A DNA stretch of 64,000 nucleotides, from contig CAZFWG010000001.1 of assembly GCA_964522525.1 (NCBI GenBank), positions 1-64,000 on the forward strand. Direction: 5' to 3'. A program made the translations under genes and the position numbers. The stretch is from CAYUYV01 sp964522525 (GTDB taxonomy: Bacteria > Pseudomonadota > Alphaproteobacteria > JAJFIK01). The notes below the pieces were generated by a model. The model did no database searches, was not told the origin of the DNA, and saw only the letters and a list, made by a program, of their open reading frames with translations. The stretch's first letter is position 1. Every line of letters starts with the position of its first letter. Of this stretch, positions 23,720 through 36,238 are shown one piece after another.

Positions 23720-26024
23720 TCTGACCATGCGCAGCGCACGCACTGTACTGACCACGAATCGCCGCGGCTTCCTGATCGCCTCCACCAGCACGGGCCTGGT
23801 GATGGCCTTTGGCGGGGCGGGTTGCACCTCAGCGGAAGAAGAGGTGGAAGCTTCCGCCGTTGAGCAGATCAACGCCGAGGCTTTCGAGCCGACCGTCTGG
23901 TTCCGGATCGAACCCGACGGCACGACCGTGATCAATATCGCCAAGGCGGAGATGGGGCAGCATGTGGGCACGGCCCTGGCCCGTGTCGTGGCCGATGAGC
24001 TTGAGGCGGATTGGGATCGTGTGCGGATTGTCCATGTGGATACGGATCCCAAATGGGGGTATATGGTCACCGGCGGCAGCTGGTCTGTCCATACCACATT
24101 CCTGCAGTTGAGCCGGGCCGGCGCGGCCGGTCGGATCGCGTTGATCGAGGCTGGTGCCGCCATGCTTGGGGCATCGGTCGAGGAATGCTCCGCCCGGGGC
24201 GGTGCCGTCATCCATGGCGAGCGGTCCGTGTCCTATGCGGACATTGTCACCAAAGGCAAGATCGACCGCACGTTCAGTGCAGAGGATCTGGAAGCCCTGC
24301 CGATCAAGGAACCGGGTGAGCGGCGCCTGATGGGCCGCCCGGCCAAGGCCTTGGACATCCCGGAAAAGGCCACCGGCGAGGCGGTTTACGGCATTGATGT
24401 GGAACTGCCGGGCATGGTCTATGCGCGGCCGCTCCTGCCGCCGACCCGCTATGGCGCAGTCGTCAACGCCATCGACGACAGTGCCGCAAAAGAGGTGGCC
24501 GGCTATCGTCAAGCGCTCGAAATCCAGGACCCGAGCGGCACCTGCCAGGGCTGGGTGGCGGTTATTGCCGATACCTACGCGGCAGCGCTCAAGGCTGCCG
24601 AAAAAATCGTCGTCGATTGGACGCCGGGCCCCACCGCCACGGTCAACGAAGAGGACATTCTGAATGCAGGCCGCACACTTGTGACCGACGCCGAGGCGGG
24701 TGCGCTTTGGGTGGATGAGGGCGACACGGATACTGCCCTGGCGGAGGCGACCCAACTCGTGGACGCAACCTACACCACGGCCACGGCCCTCCATTTCCAG
24801 CTTGAGCCGGTCAATGCTCTTGTGACGGAAGAAGATGGCATCTGGCATGTCCATGCGGGCAATCAGTGGCAATCCCTGATCCTGCCGGTCATTGCCAAGG
24901 CCCTGGAGGTGACCGAGGACAAGATCATCATCCACCAATATTACCTGGGTGGCGGTTTCGGTCGTCGTCTGTATGGGGACTACATTGTTCCGGCGGCCCT
25001 TGCCTCCAAGGCCTTGGGCCAGCCCGTGAAAATGGTCTTCACCCGCGAGGATGACAGCCGCTTTGACTGCGTGCGCTCCGCCTCCGTGCAACGGCTTCGT
25101 CTTGCCGCCAATGGAGAGGGGACCGTGACGGGCATGGACCATGCCGCCGCCGCCGGCTGGCCGACCCTGAATATGGTCCCTGCTTTTCTTGCGCCGTCTG
25201 CGGACGGAACGGAAGCCCAGATTGACACCTTCTCCATTTCCGGAGCGGATCACTGGTACACGACGGGCGCGCATCGGGTGCGGGCCATCACCAATGACCT
25301 GGCCAACAAAACCTTCCTGCCCGGATGGTTGCGTGCCGTGGGTCCCGGCTGGACGACCTGGGCCGTCGAATCCTTCATGGATGAAGCGGCTCATGCCTTG
25401 GGCGAAAACCCGGCCTCCTTCCGTCTTTCCCTGCTGGACGCTCAGGGGCGCCAGGCGGGCAAGGCGCCGGAAAGCGTCGGCGGCGCGCGGCGTCAATATG
25501 AGGTGTTGAGCCGGGTCGTCGAGAAATCCGGTTATGGATCCTTGGACCTGCCCGCCGATACGGGCATGGGCGTTGCCTCGGCCGCGGGCCAGGAGCGGAC
25601 CATGCCGACCTGGACCGCCTGCTGCGCCCGGGTCAGGGTCGATCGGTCGACGGGACAGGTCACGGTGGAGAAACTCTGGTCCGTGATCGATGCGGGCCAG
25701 ATCGTCCATCCGGACGGGGCGCTTGCCCAGGCGGAGGGGGGGACCCTTTGGGGCTTGAGCCTTGCCCTTTTTGAAGGGACACGCTTCGCGGACGGACAAG
25801 TGGCCGATCTGAACCTCGATACCTACACGCCTTTGCGCATGGATCAGGTCCCGGAGATGGACATCGAATTCATGCCGAGTTCGGAGATGCCCGTGGGCCT
25901 CGGAGAGCCGCCCCTGTCCGTCGTGGCTCCAGCCATTGCCAACGCGGTCTTCAACGCGGTGGGGGCACGGGTTCGGGATCTGCCCATCCGGCCCGAGGCG
26001 GTGCTCGCCGCCATGCCGGTCTGA
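23712..26024 (+). CDS. Tat-exported molybdopterin-binding subunit of a molybdenum hydroxylase (IorB type)
   Basis: 770 residues from ATG 23712, overlapping the small-subunit stop. A twin-arginine signal TNRRGFLIAS lies at 16-25 followed by a hydrophobic stretch and GGAGC, which could be a lipobox. The large subunit shows the typical GGGFGRRLYGDY (~417) and the catalytic Glu region VGLGEPPLSVVAPAI (~728). Substrates in this class are N-heteroaromatics or aldehydes hydroxylated in the periplasm, with electrons passing through the partner to a cytochrome or quinone not encoded here. The small subunit lacks its own signal and would ride along. Confidence 0.88.
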   Translation: MADLTMRSARTVLTTNRRGFLIASTSTGLVMAFGGAGCTSAEEEVEASAVEQINAEAFEPTVWFRIEPDGTTVINIAKAEMGQHVGTALARVVADELEADWDRVRIVHVDTDPKWGYMVTGGSWSVHTTFLQLSRAGAAGRIALIEAGAAMLGASVEECSARGGAVIHGERSVSYADIVTKGKIDRTFSAEDLEALPIKEPGERRLMGRPAKALDIPEKATGEAVYGIDVELPGMVYARPLLPPTRYGAVVNAIDDSAAKEVAGYRQALEIQDPSGTCQGWVAVIADTYAAALKAAEKIVVDWTPGPTATVNEEDILNAGRTLVTDAEAGALWVDEGDTDTALAEATQLVDATYTTATALHFQLEPVNALVTEEDGIWHVHAGNQWQSLILPVIAKALEVTEDKIIIHQYYLGGGFGRRLYGDYIVPAALASKALGQPVKMVFTREDDSRFDCVRSASVQRLRLAANGEGTVTGMDHAAAAGWPTLNMVPAFLAPSADGTEAQIDTFSISGADHWYTTGAHRVRAITNDLANKTFLPGWLRAVGPGWTTWAVESFMDEAAHALGENPASFRLSLLDAQGRQAGKAPESVGGARRQYEVLSRVVEKSGYGSLDLPADTGMGVASAAGQERTMPTWTACCARVRVDRSTGQVTVEKLWSVIDAGQIVHPDGALAQAEGGTLWGLSLALFEGTRFADGQVADLNLDTYTPLRMDQVPEMDIEFMPSSEMPVGLGEPPLSVVAPAIANAVFNAVGARVRDLPIRPEAVLAAMPV

Positions 26025-26037
26025 GTCTTACACTTCT

Positions 26038-26066
26038 TGTCGGCGCCGCAGGACACGGCGCCGACA
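26038..26066. terminator. Hairpin between convergent genes
   Basis: TGTCGGCGCCG (26038-26048) and CGGCGCCGACA (26056-26066) form a perfect 11-bp stem around CAGGACA. It sits exactly between the ends of the Mo-hydroxylase operon and the MsrB-like gene. T-runs are lacking, so termination efficiency is uncertain. Confidence 0.6.
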
Positions 26067-26070
26067 GGGC

Positions 26071-26661
26071 CTACGCGGCGTCGGGCTTGTAGATGAAGCT
26101 CGTCCCGTTGACGCAGTGCAGGATCTCGCGATTGATGATCAGGACATGACCGAAATGGCTGCCACAACGGCGGCAATGGGCCTGGGCGACCCGTTCCTTC
26201 TTTGGGCGTCGACCATAGTTCGTGGATTCGTGGATACCCAGCAGGACGCTGTCGAGTTCCGCATGTTTGAAGAACAGCCAGCCGATCCGCAGGACCACTT
26301 TCTCTTCCCCCGAATAGACGTGGAGGCCACAGCCGCGGCAATAATATTTGCCAGGCCGTTCCTCTTCCCAGAGCGGGTTTGACCGGCGGGGCTCGGTGCC
26401 TTCTTTGCGAAGGATGCGATATTCCTCCGGGGTCAGCATGGCCTTCCATTCTTCATCCGTGCGGGTCACTTCATAGGAAACCCGGCTGCTCGGGACGAGA
26501 TCCGGATAGACGGGGCCTTCGCCCGTCGAGGGTTTCTCGGCGCCCGCCGCCTCGGGCGCGGAGCCTTGCGCGCTCGCGGTTTCCGAAATGATCAAACCGG
26601 CGGCGCCGGAGATGGCGCTGGCGGCCAGCAATTCCCGACGCGACATTTGACGCTGATCCAT
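26071..26661 (-). CDS. Tat-exported MsrB-like methionine-(R)-sulfoxide reductase, divergent
   Basis: 196 residues. A twin-arginine signal peptide (MSRRELLAASAISGAAGLIISETASA, from residue 6) is followed by an MsrB fold with both zinc CxxC pairs (YCRGCG ~110 and HCRRCGSHFGHVL ~165). The C-terminal catalytic-type Cys is in LHCVNGTSFIY. The usual GWPSF block is replaced by RIGWLFFKHAELDS, so substrate binding may differ. It would repair oxidised Met, free or in periplasmic proteins. GGGGAG lies 7 bases before ATG 26661. A PepSY membrane protein gene lies upstream on the same strand. Confidence 0.78.
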   Translation of the reverse strand: MDQRQMSRRELLAASAISGAAGLIISETASAQGSAPEAAGAEKPSTGEGPVYPDLVPSSRVSYEVTRTDEEWKAMLTPEEYRILRKEGTEPRRSNPLWEEERPGKYYCRGCGLHVYSGEEKVVLRIGWLFFKHAELDSVLLGIHESTNYGRRPKKERVAQAHCRRCGSHFGHVLIINREILHCVNGTSFIYKPDAA

Positions 26662-26771
26662 GGCGTGTCTCCCCTCTTTTCGGAACTGGTGATCAGAACA
26701 CCACGCCGACATTTTGAGCGGGGTTCCACAACTCACAATTCCTTGAGGGAGGCGAGCGGACGGTCCGGTTT

Positions 26772-27293
26772 TTACCGTCGGCGGCGTTTTTTTTCCGCGT
26801 TTTTCAAGTGGGGCAGGGCGAAGAGATAAAGTCCGGTGGCCCACATGACAAATAGGAGAAGTCCCGTGGGCAGAAAGACATAAAGCTTTGCCCATGAAGC
26901 AAAAAAAGAACCGTCGTGAATGGATTCGATGATATCGGAGCGCCGATAGGCGACCTGGACGACATCGCCCGTATGGGTGTCGACTTGGACTTCCCAGTTG
27001 TTGGCGGCGACGAATTTCACGATCCCCTTGCCGGGCTTCACGTCCACCCGTTCCAGGTCCGACCAGTGGTCGATCTGCGCTTGCGGCACGGAGCGGGCGG
27101 CATCGAACAGAGTCTGAAAATCGGCACGGGGAACGTCCGTTCGCTCAACCCCGCTCGCCGTCGGGGGTTGGATCCAGGCACTCTCCTTTTTCAGCATCAG
27201 GAGAATGCCCGCCCCGATCATGATGACCAGGGGGAGCGCAAGAACCACCGACGCCCAGTGGTGGATCTTGCGCAGCGCGATGCGAAGCCTCAT
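26772..27293 (-). CDS. PepSY-type membrane protein
   Basis: 173 residues: N-terminal transmembrane helix (IHHWASVVLALPLVIMIGAGILL) with the typical KIHHW motif of PepSY-associated proteins, a periplasmic PepSY-like domain (~60-120) and a second helix (YVFLPTGLLLFVMWATGLYLF) with a basic tail EKKRRRR. Such proteins often accompany ferric-siderophore or quinone/flavin redox systems. It lies 9 bases downstream of the BNR-repeat gene and upstream of msrB, so the three may share a transcript. Confidence 0.75.
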   Translation of the reverse strand: MRLRIALRKIHHWASVVLALPLVIMIGAGILLMLKKESAWIQPPTASGVERTDVPRADFQTLFDAARSVPQAQIDHWSDLERVDVKPGKGIVKFVAANNWEVQVDTHTGDVVQVAYRRSDIIESIHDGSFFASWAKLYVFLPTGLLLFVMWATGLYLFALPHLKNAEKKRRRR

Positions 27294-27302
27294 GGCCGCT
27301 CT

Positions 27303-30581
<3,279 letters not shown>

Positions 30582-30683
30582 TACGACCCCCGGGGAATTG
30601 CTATTGGTCCACCCACTGTTGCGTAAAGGTCGCACAAATGGCTAGGCGCTGGCAATCCGCCCGAAAGTGTCGCGGTCACCCGT

Positions 30684-32087
30684 TCAACGAGCGATCAGGT
30701 CCCGCTGAAGGGTCGCCGTACACATGAGGAACATGAGCCCGCCAACGGCATAGAGGCTGGCCGTAATGGTCATGGCGGCCCGCAAGCCGTCGCCATTGGC
30801 CTTCACACAGGTGGCGGCCTGGGCCTCGGTGAGGGCGGCGAGATCCCCCTTGCAGATGAACCGGTCCAGGGTCCCGGCGAATTCCGTCGCCGCCAGGAAG
30901 GAGTCGACCGAAAGGTCGCTCAGCAGACCGACGAAGAGGGGACCAAGCCCATAGCCGATCAGATTGACGATGAACAGCAGAATGGCGATGGCGGTCGCCC
31001 TGGTCCGCATACCGACGACACCCTGGCCGATCGCATATTGAGCCGTCAGATAGCCGTATTTGAGAAAGCCGGCCAGGCACAGGAAGAAGAGCGCAAGCGT
31101 CCGATCCTCCGTGTTGAAACCGAGAATATAGAAGGGAACCGCCAGCATCATGCCCACCGCCGGCAGCCAGGCGATGGCGTTGGGGCGGCGTTGGGAGATC
31201 CGCTCGACGAGGAAGCCCAAGGCCGCGGTGCCGAAGGCGGAGGCCAACAGGATCGGCACGTTGAACTCGATCGCGGCCTCGCCCACCGTGAGGCCCAGAT
31301 TGCGTTGGAGATAAGGGCTTTGGAAATTGCCGATGCCATAGCCGCAAAAGGCGGCGATGGTTCCGCCCGCCGTCATGAACCAGAAGGTCGTCTTGGAGCC
31401 GAGTTCCCGGAGCGCTTCGCCGAAACTGGCCCGTTCGACTTTCTGGACGTCCGGAGGATCGGTGAAGCCCCGTGGGGGCTCCTTGACCGTCAGCTTAATG
31501 ACGATCGCGAGGAGAATGCCGGGCACACCCAGATAGATGAAGGCTTCCCGCCAGGACAGGGCCTGGGCGATGGGGCCCCCGAAGAGATTGGCGAGCACGC
31601 CGCCAAGCGTCACGCCCATGGCATAGATACCGAGCGCCTTGGCCCGCGCTTTCGGAATGAAATAGTCCGCAATCAGCGAATTGGCGGGCGGTGTACAGCC
31701 CGCTTCCCCGATGCCGACCCCGATGCGGAACACAAGCAGCATGAGGAAGCTGTTCGCCAATCCGCACAAGGCCGTCATGGCCGACCACAAGGCGACGCAG
31801 ATGGCGATGATGGTCACACGGTTGTTGGTCTCCGCGAACCGGGCGATGGGAATGCCCATGATCGTGTACAGAAGGGCAAAGCCGAAGCCGGAGAGAAGAC
31901 CGAACTGCCAGTCCTGGAGCTGAAATTCCTGGATCAAGGGTTCGGCGACGACGCCAATCAGAATGCGGTCGATGAAGTTGAAGGTGTAGACCACCAGGAG
32001 GGACACCAGCACATAAGTGCGGTAGCCGGCCGTGCCGAACCCGGTTGCGGGACTCCCGAACGCACCCCCCGTGACGGCATGGCTCAT
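30684..32087 (-). CDS. Spinster-like MFS transporter
   Basis: 467 residues with 12 predicted transmembrane helices. MFS signatures are visible: FNFIDRILIGVVAEPL in helix 1, GIPIARFAETNNRV between helices 2 and 3, RIGVGIGEAGCTPPANSLIADYF near 120, typical of spinster homologues. These proteins are common next to aromatic, steroid or lipid catabolism genes in alphaproteobacteria. Upstream GST and serine hydrolase genes are co-directional. The substrate is unknown. Confidence 0.85.
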   Translation of the reverse strand: MSHAVTGGAFGSPATGFGTAGYRTYVLVSLLVVYTFNFIDRILIGVVAEPLIQEFQLQDWQFGLLSGFGFALLYTIMGIPIARFAETNNRVTIIAICVALWSAMTALCGLANSFLMLLVFRIGVGIGEAGCTPPANSLIADYFIPKARAKALGIYAMGVTLGGVLANLFGGPIAQALSWREAFIYLGVPGILLAIVIKLTVKEPPRGFTDPPDVQKVERASFGEALRELGSKTTFWFMTAGGTIAAFCGYGIGNFQSPYLQRNLGLTVGEAAIEFNVPILLASAFGTAALGFLVERISQRRPNAIAWLPAVGMMLAVPFYILGFNTEDRTLALFFLCLAGFLKYGYLTAQYAIGQGVVGMRTRATAIAILLFIVNLIGYGLGPLFVGLLSDLSVDSFLAATEFAGTLDRFICKGDLAALTEAQAATCVKANGDGLRAAMTITASLYAVGGLMFLMCTATLQRDLIAR

Positions 32088-32190
32088 CGCGCTTCCTTCC
32101 CTGACATTCTGACTTTGTCCCTATCATCAACCCGATGGGGCCATGACTCAAGGGGCGCCGTGCAGGGGGCCGGGAAGCGCAAGCGAGGGC

Positions 32191-32958
32191 TCAATAATCG
32201 AGGGGCAGGGGGATGTGTTTCTCGAAAATGAAATCCCGATGGGTGAACAGGATCGGGTCCAGGGCGGCTTCTATGGCCGGGGGCATGGTCGAATAGAGGG
32301 TGCGCACGAACTCGGACATGGGGTTCACGTCCTGGGGGAGGGGCCGCAGGAGCTGCGAAAAACACGCCCAATAAATGTCCGCACAGGTCAGACTGTCGCC
32401 GACCAGATAGGTCGGCCCCGCCTGTTGCTGACGGCTGATCCGCTCCGCAAGGAAGTTGAGAATACGGACACAGCGGGTGGCGGCCTCGGGCTTTGAGAAA
32501 TCCCACGTTCCGTAGGCGTCGCGCATGGCAACAAGCTGATGGGGCAGGGCGTCGGTCGGGATCTCGGGCTCAGGCAGCATCTCGACGCGCCGGCACCAGC
32601 CGAGCCCGGCTTCGCCGCAAAGCTCATGGGAGATGCCGATGGCCAGGGATCTCTGCTCCAGATCGTCCGGCAACAATTGCGGTGTCGGTCCCAACCGTTC
32701 CGCAAGCATCAGGATGTCGAGCCAGCCGGCGCGCGGGGCTTCCTGGTTCCAGACGGCGACGGGGGCATTACGGCTCCCGGTCCAGGCCACGAGGTCCTCA
32801 TTGGCCTCACCGGGATGTTGGGCGACGGGGACAAAGGGGATGTTCTTGATCCGGAAGAAAACCTTGGCGGCTTCGCTCCAGGGGCTCGGCACCCCGCGAA
32901 CGAGGGCGAGACGCAGACCCTCGAGGGACTTTGCGTCCTTGGCCTCCACATAGTCCAT
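32191..32958 (-). CDS. Glutathione S-transferase-like protein
   Basis: 255 residues. A thioredoxin-like N-terminal half (LRLALVRGVPSPWSEAAKVFFRIKNIPFVPV, ~15-45) and an all-helical C-terminal half with TYLVGDSLTCADIYWACFSQLLRPLP (~200), the N-capping box of GSTs. The start at 32958 has AGGAGG 5 bases upstream. It sits between the hydrolase and MFS genes and may act in thiol-dependent modification of the imported compound; no activity is demonstrated. Confidence 0.75.
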   Translation of the reverse strand: MDYVEAKDAKSLEGLRLALVRGVPSPWSEAAKVFFRIKNIPFVPVAQHPGEANEDLVAWTGSRNAPVAVWNQEAPRAGWLDILMLAERLGPTPQLLPDDLEQRSLAIGISHELCGEAGLGWCRRVEMLPEPEIPTDALPHQLVAMRDAYGTWDFSKPEAATRCVRILNFLAERISRQQQAGPTYLVGDSLTCADIYWACFSQLLRPLPQDVNPMSEFVRTLYSTMPPAIEAALDPILFTHRDFIFEKHIPLPLDY

Positions 32959-32999
32959 CGTCGCCTCCTTGCTTGTCGTGTCGTTTGTCTTCTGGGGCG

Positions 33000-34394
33000 T
33001 CAGGGATGGAGGGCCGCAACAATGTCCTTCACAAGGGTCGTTGTGCCCGAATCCCCGCCATTGGTGGCGCCGAGCCGGACAATCACCAGGTTCTCCGACG
33101 GGATGATGAACAGATACTGGCCCTGGAAACCCCAACCGAAATAGGCGTCTTGGGGCAGGCCCTCGCCACTCGACGGCGCTTCCCGACGCTCGCCCAGGAG
33201 CCAGAAGCCCGACCCATAGCCTTTGCCCGCCGACTCCGTCGTGTGGCGGGTCACATAGTCGACCCATTCCGGATCGAACAGGACCTCGTCGCCCACCTTG
33301 CCGCCATCCAGATAGAGCTGCCCGAGACTGGCCCAGTCCCGTGCCGAGGCCAGCATGAAAGAGCTGCCGATGAAGGTGCCCGCCTGGTCCGGTTCGATGA
33401 CGGCGGTTTTCATGGACAGGGGCTCAAACAGCACCCGGTGGATGAAATCATAGGAGGAGCCCAGATCACGCCCGACCACTTCCTGGACCCGGGCCATGGC
33501 GAGGACCGTGTTCCCGCTCATATATTCATAGTGGCTGCCGATGGGTTTTTGCAGCGGGCGGTCCGCCGCGAAGGCCGCCGCATCGGGCTCTATGAACAGC
33601 ATCTGAGAGTTTTCGTCGAACCCGTCCTGGGTCTCGGTAAGGTCGAGGCCGCTCGTCATGCGCAGCAATTGATCGAGCGTTATGGCCTGACGCGGATCAT
33701 CCGTATCCCGCCATTTCGCAAGCGCGCCGCGTGCCTCCACATCAAGGCGGTTCTGATGCTCCAGAATGCCCGCCAGGGTCGCCGTCACGCTTTTGGTCAT
33801 GGACCAGCCGGGCAAGGGCGTGTCCGGCGTGATGCCCGGCGCGTAGCGTTCCGCGATGAGAATGTGATCATGCAGCACCACGACCGCCAGGGTGTTGCGA
33901 GGCGATGGGCCGCCAGGTTCGGTGAAGGCCTTTTCCAGGGCGGCGTCGAGTTGCTCCTGGTCGAAGGTGATCTCCTGGTGCACCACATCCAGGGTCATGA
34001 CCATGGGATCATGTTCCACGGGGTCGCGGTCCAGGGCGGGGGTCGGCTGCAGGGGCTGGGTATCGTCGTGGACCAGGGTGCACCCCAGACCCGGCCGATG
34101 GACCGCCCGGACCGAATAAAGCCCTCCCAAGGCGCGCGCCGTGACCGCCGGTGTCGCCTCATCCACGCTGTAGCTGACGAGGCCAAAGGCCGGACCCAAC
34201 AAGGGATCGACATAGAGATCCCAGGCTCTCTCCGCATCAAGCCGCGAGACGAAAACAAGGGAACAGAGCTGCTTGGCTGAAATCCCCACGCCGGTGGGAA
34301 TCAGGACCTTTCCAACCGGCGACAGGGAAATACCCAAAGCGCCGACGCCTCCGATCAGGACCACACCGATCAAAATCGTGCGGATGAAAGCCAT
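33000..34394 (-). CDS. Exported serine hydrolase of the beta-lactamase/EstB (6-aminohexanoate hydrolase) family
   Basis: 464 residues with an N-terminal membrane/signal segment (FIRTILIGVVLIGGVGALGISL). The nucleophile motif SMTK (SxxK) is near residues 198-201 and a Tyr in HYEYMSGN near 290 takes the YxN position. GLDLTETQDGFDE and FGWGFQGQYLFI are typical of EstB-like hydrolases. It hydrolyses esters or amides rather than beta-lactams. Its Shine-Dalgarno lies inside a 14-bp tandem duplication. Divergent from a TetR gene, so it is probably controlled by it. Confidence 0.82.
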   Translation of the reverse strand: MAFIRTILIGVVLIGGVGALGISLSPVGKVLIPTGVGISAKQLCSLVFVSRLDAERAWDLYVDPLLGPAFGLVSYSVDEATPAVTARALGGLYSVRAVHRPGLGCTLVHDDTQPLQPTPALDRDPVEHDPMVMTLDVVHQEITFDQEQLDAALEKAFTEPGGPSPRNTLAVVVLHDHILIAERYAPGITPDTPLPGWSMTKSVTATLAGILEHQNRLDVEARGALAKWRDTDDPRQAITLDQLLRMTSGLDLTETQDGFDENSQMLFIEPDAAAFAADRPLQKPIGSHYEYMSGNTVLAMARVQEVVGRDLGSSYDFIHRVLFEPLSMKTAVIEPDQAGTFIGSSFMLASARDWASLGQLYLDGGKVGDEVLFDPEWVDYVTRHTTESAGKGYGSGFWLLGERREAPSSGEGLPQDAYFGWGFQGQYLFIIPSENLVIVRLGATNGGDSGTTTLVKDIVAALHP

Positions 34395-34400
34395 GACGTT

Positions 34401-34428
34401 TTCCTATGCCTCGATTCCTATGCCTCGA
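34401..34428. repeat. 14-bp perfect tandem duplication over the ribosome-binding region
   Basis: TTCCTATGCCTCGA occurs twice in direct succession (34401-34414 and 34415-34428), 6 bases before the serine hydrolase start on the minus strand. Each copy carries, on the minus strand, GAGGCATAGGAA, so the Shine-Dalgarno-like sequence is duplicated. Confidence 0.75.
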
Positions 34429-34568
34429 TGTCGCAAGGGCCCGGATGTCGCAGGCCGCTCAGCGGCGCTTGGTTTTGCGCTCATGGATCGAAGGAATAAT
34501 CCCCCATCCCATAGGTTTAGCCGAGGACCGGTCCTTTGCCGAGTCCCGGTCGGCCCAAACACCTCAAG

Positions 34569-34582
34569 GGATTTGCAAATCC
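34569..34582. promoter_or_regulatory. Putative TetR operator
   Basis: GGATTTGCAAATCC is a perfect 14-bp palindrome in the 286-base space between the divergent serine hydrolase and TetR genes, about 100 bases from the TetR start. Flanking CAAG and CTTG extend the symmetry. A smaller palindrome AACGCGTT lies near 34628-34635. Position suggests autoregulation plus control of the divergent operon. Confidence 0.4.
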
Positions 34583-34680
34583 TCTTGAACGCGCTTCTTG
34601 ACCCCTTGGTTCCAAACCCCAGATCTAACGCGTTGCCTAGACCAAAGACCCTGTAGCGGCGCCAGTTTGAGGAGCATACG

Positions 34681-35283
34681 GTGGCCCGACCTCGCGAATT
34701 CGATATTGACGACGCCGTCCACAAGGCCATGACCGTGTTTTGGGAAAAGGGTTATGAGGGGGCGTCCCTGCCGGATCTTCTGGATGGCATGGGCATCGCC
34801 CGGGGCAGTCTCTACAAGGCCTTCGGGGACAAGAAGCGGCTCTTCATGAAGGCGCTCGCCCGGTATGATCAGGAAGTGGTGGCGCCGGCGATCGATCACT
34901 TGACCCAAGGGCGGGCCGGTCATGGCCACGCCCGGCTTCTGGACCTTTTCGATCAGATCATCTCGGCCGCCCGCCAAGGCGATCGGCGCGGCTGTTTCCT
35001 GTGCAATGTGGCCGCTGGCCCGGCGTCAACGGATGAAGAAATCGGTACGGCCATCGCCGCCATGGTCGAGCGCCTGACCCGGGCCTTCAGTTTTGCCTTG
35101 GGGGATGCTCCTTCGACGGGTCTTTTGAACCCGGACCAGCGGATGATGCGTGCCCGTGCCCTTGTCGCGGCTTATGTGGGTCTGCGGGTTCTCTCAAAGG
35201 CGGGCGAACCGGTCCCGGCCCTTCAAGACTGCGTCTCCGCCGCCCTGCAAGCCTATTGTCCCGACTGCGCGCGTTCCGCGTGA
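34681..35283 (+). CDS. TetR/AcrR-family transcriptional regulator
   Basis: 200 residues with a TetR N-terminal helix-turn-helix (ARPREFDIDDAVHKAMTVF and SLPDLLDGMGIARGSLYKAFGDKKRLF, ~25-52) and a ligand-binding domain with RRGCFLCNVAA (~100), characteristic of the subgroup with a TetR_C-type Cys motif. GTG start with GAGGAG 6 bases upstream. It heads a plus-strand group with an SDR and a phosphotransferase and is divergent from the serine hydrolase/GST/MFS group, so both are plausible targets. Confidence 0.88.
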   Translation: MARPREFDIDDAVHKAMTVFWEKGYEGASLPDLLDGMGIARGSLYKAFGDKKRLFMKALARYDQEVVAPAIDHLTQGRAGHGHARLLDLFDQIISAARQGDRRGCFLCNVAAGPASTDEEIGTAIAAMVERLTRAFSFALGDAPSTGLLNPDQRMMRARALVAAYVGLRVLSKAGEPVPALQDCVSAALQAYCPDCARSA

Positions 35284-35434
35284 TCTGATCCTCCTTCTCT
35301 GGCATCGATCCAAGGTCGTGTCATACTGACGGAAGGGGTGGTGGCGTGCGCGCGTCACTGCCCCGTCAAGACACGAAAAAGGACCGTGCCCGGCTCGATC
35401 CAGGGACAGGGTCCAGCACAGGGGAGGAAAGATC

Positions 35435-36238
35435 ATGGGACGGATGGAGCACAAAGCTGCCCTCGTCACCGGGGCCGCCAGTGGTTTGGGCCTCGGCGCG
35501 GCCATTACGCTGGCCCGGGAGGGGGCTCTCGTCATCCTAACGGATGTCAATGAGATCGGGGGGCGCCACGCCGCCGAAGAGATCCGTGAGGCCGGCGGTC
35601 AGGCCCGTTTCCTCCCCCAGGACGTGTCCGACGAGGACGCCTGGCGCGAGGTCGTGACCACGATCGAACGGGACCACGACGCGCTCCATGTCCTCGTCAA
35701 CAATGCCGGGATTGCCCTCAACTATACGACCCTTGAAATGAGTCTCGCGGACTGGCGCCGTCAGATGGCGATCAATGTCGATGGGGTCTTCCTGGGCTGC
35801 AAACATGCCATTCCCCTGATCAGTCGATCCGGGGGCGGATCGGTCATCAACATCTCCTCCGTCGCCGGCCTGAGAGGCGCGGCGGGCCTGTCGGGTTACT
35901 GCGCGAGCAAGGGGGCCGTGCGCCTGTTCACCAAGGCCCTGGCCCTCGAATGCGCCGAAGCCGGCAACGGCGTGCGCGTCAATTCCATTCATCCGGGGAT
36001 CATCGAGACACCGATCTGGAACCGGATGGAAAATCCGGACGGGAGCCTGCGTCAGACGCTCTCAAGCGGGGAAGGGGCCAACACGGTCGACATCCAATTG
36101 GCCGCCGGTCTCGTGCCCATGGGCGCGGTCGGAACGCCGGCCGACATCGCCGCCGGTGTCCTCTATCTGGCCAGTGACGACAGCCGCTATGTGACCGGGA
36201 CGGAACTGGTCATCGATGGCGGCCTGACGGCGAGATGA
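35435..36238 (+). CDS. Short-chain dehydrogenase/reductase (hydroxysteroid dehydrogenase-like)
   Basis: A 267-residue classical SDR: TGAASGLGLGAA (12-23), Asp after strand 2 (ILTDVNE) implying NAD preference, NNAG near 90, ISSVAG (~143) and YCASKGA (~156) with catalytic Tyr and Lys, and the C-terminal VTGTELVIDGGLTAR. GGAGGAAAG precedes ATG 35435. The next gene begins inside its stop (ATGA), so the products are made together. Similar enzymes oxidise hydroxysteroids or alicyclic alcohols. Confidence 0.87.
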   Translation: MGRMEHKAALVTGAASGLGLGAAITLAREGALVILTDVNEIGGRHAAEEIREAGGQARFLPQDVSDEDAWREVVTTIERDHDALHVLVNNAGIALNYTTLEMSLADWRRQMAINVDGVFLGCKHAIPLISRSGGGSVINISSVAGLRGAAGLSGYCASKGAVRLFTKALALECAEAGNGVRVNSIHPGIIETPIWNRMENPDGSLRQTLSSGEGANTVDIQLAAGLVPMGAVGTPADIAAGVLYLASDDSRYVTGTELVIDGGLTAR

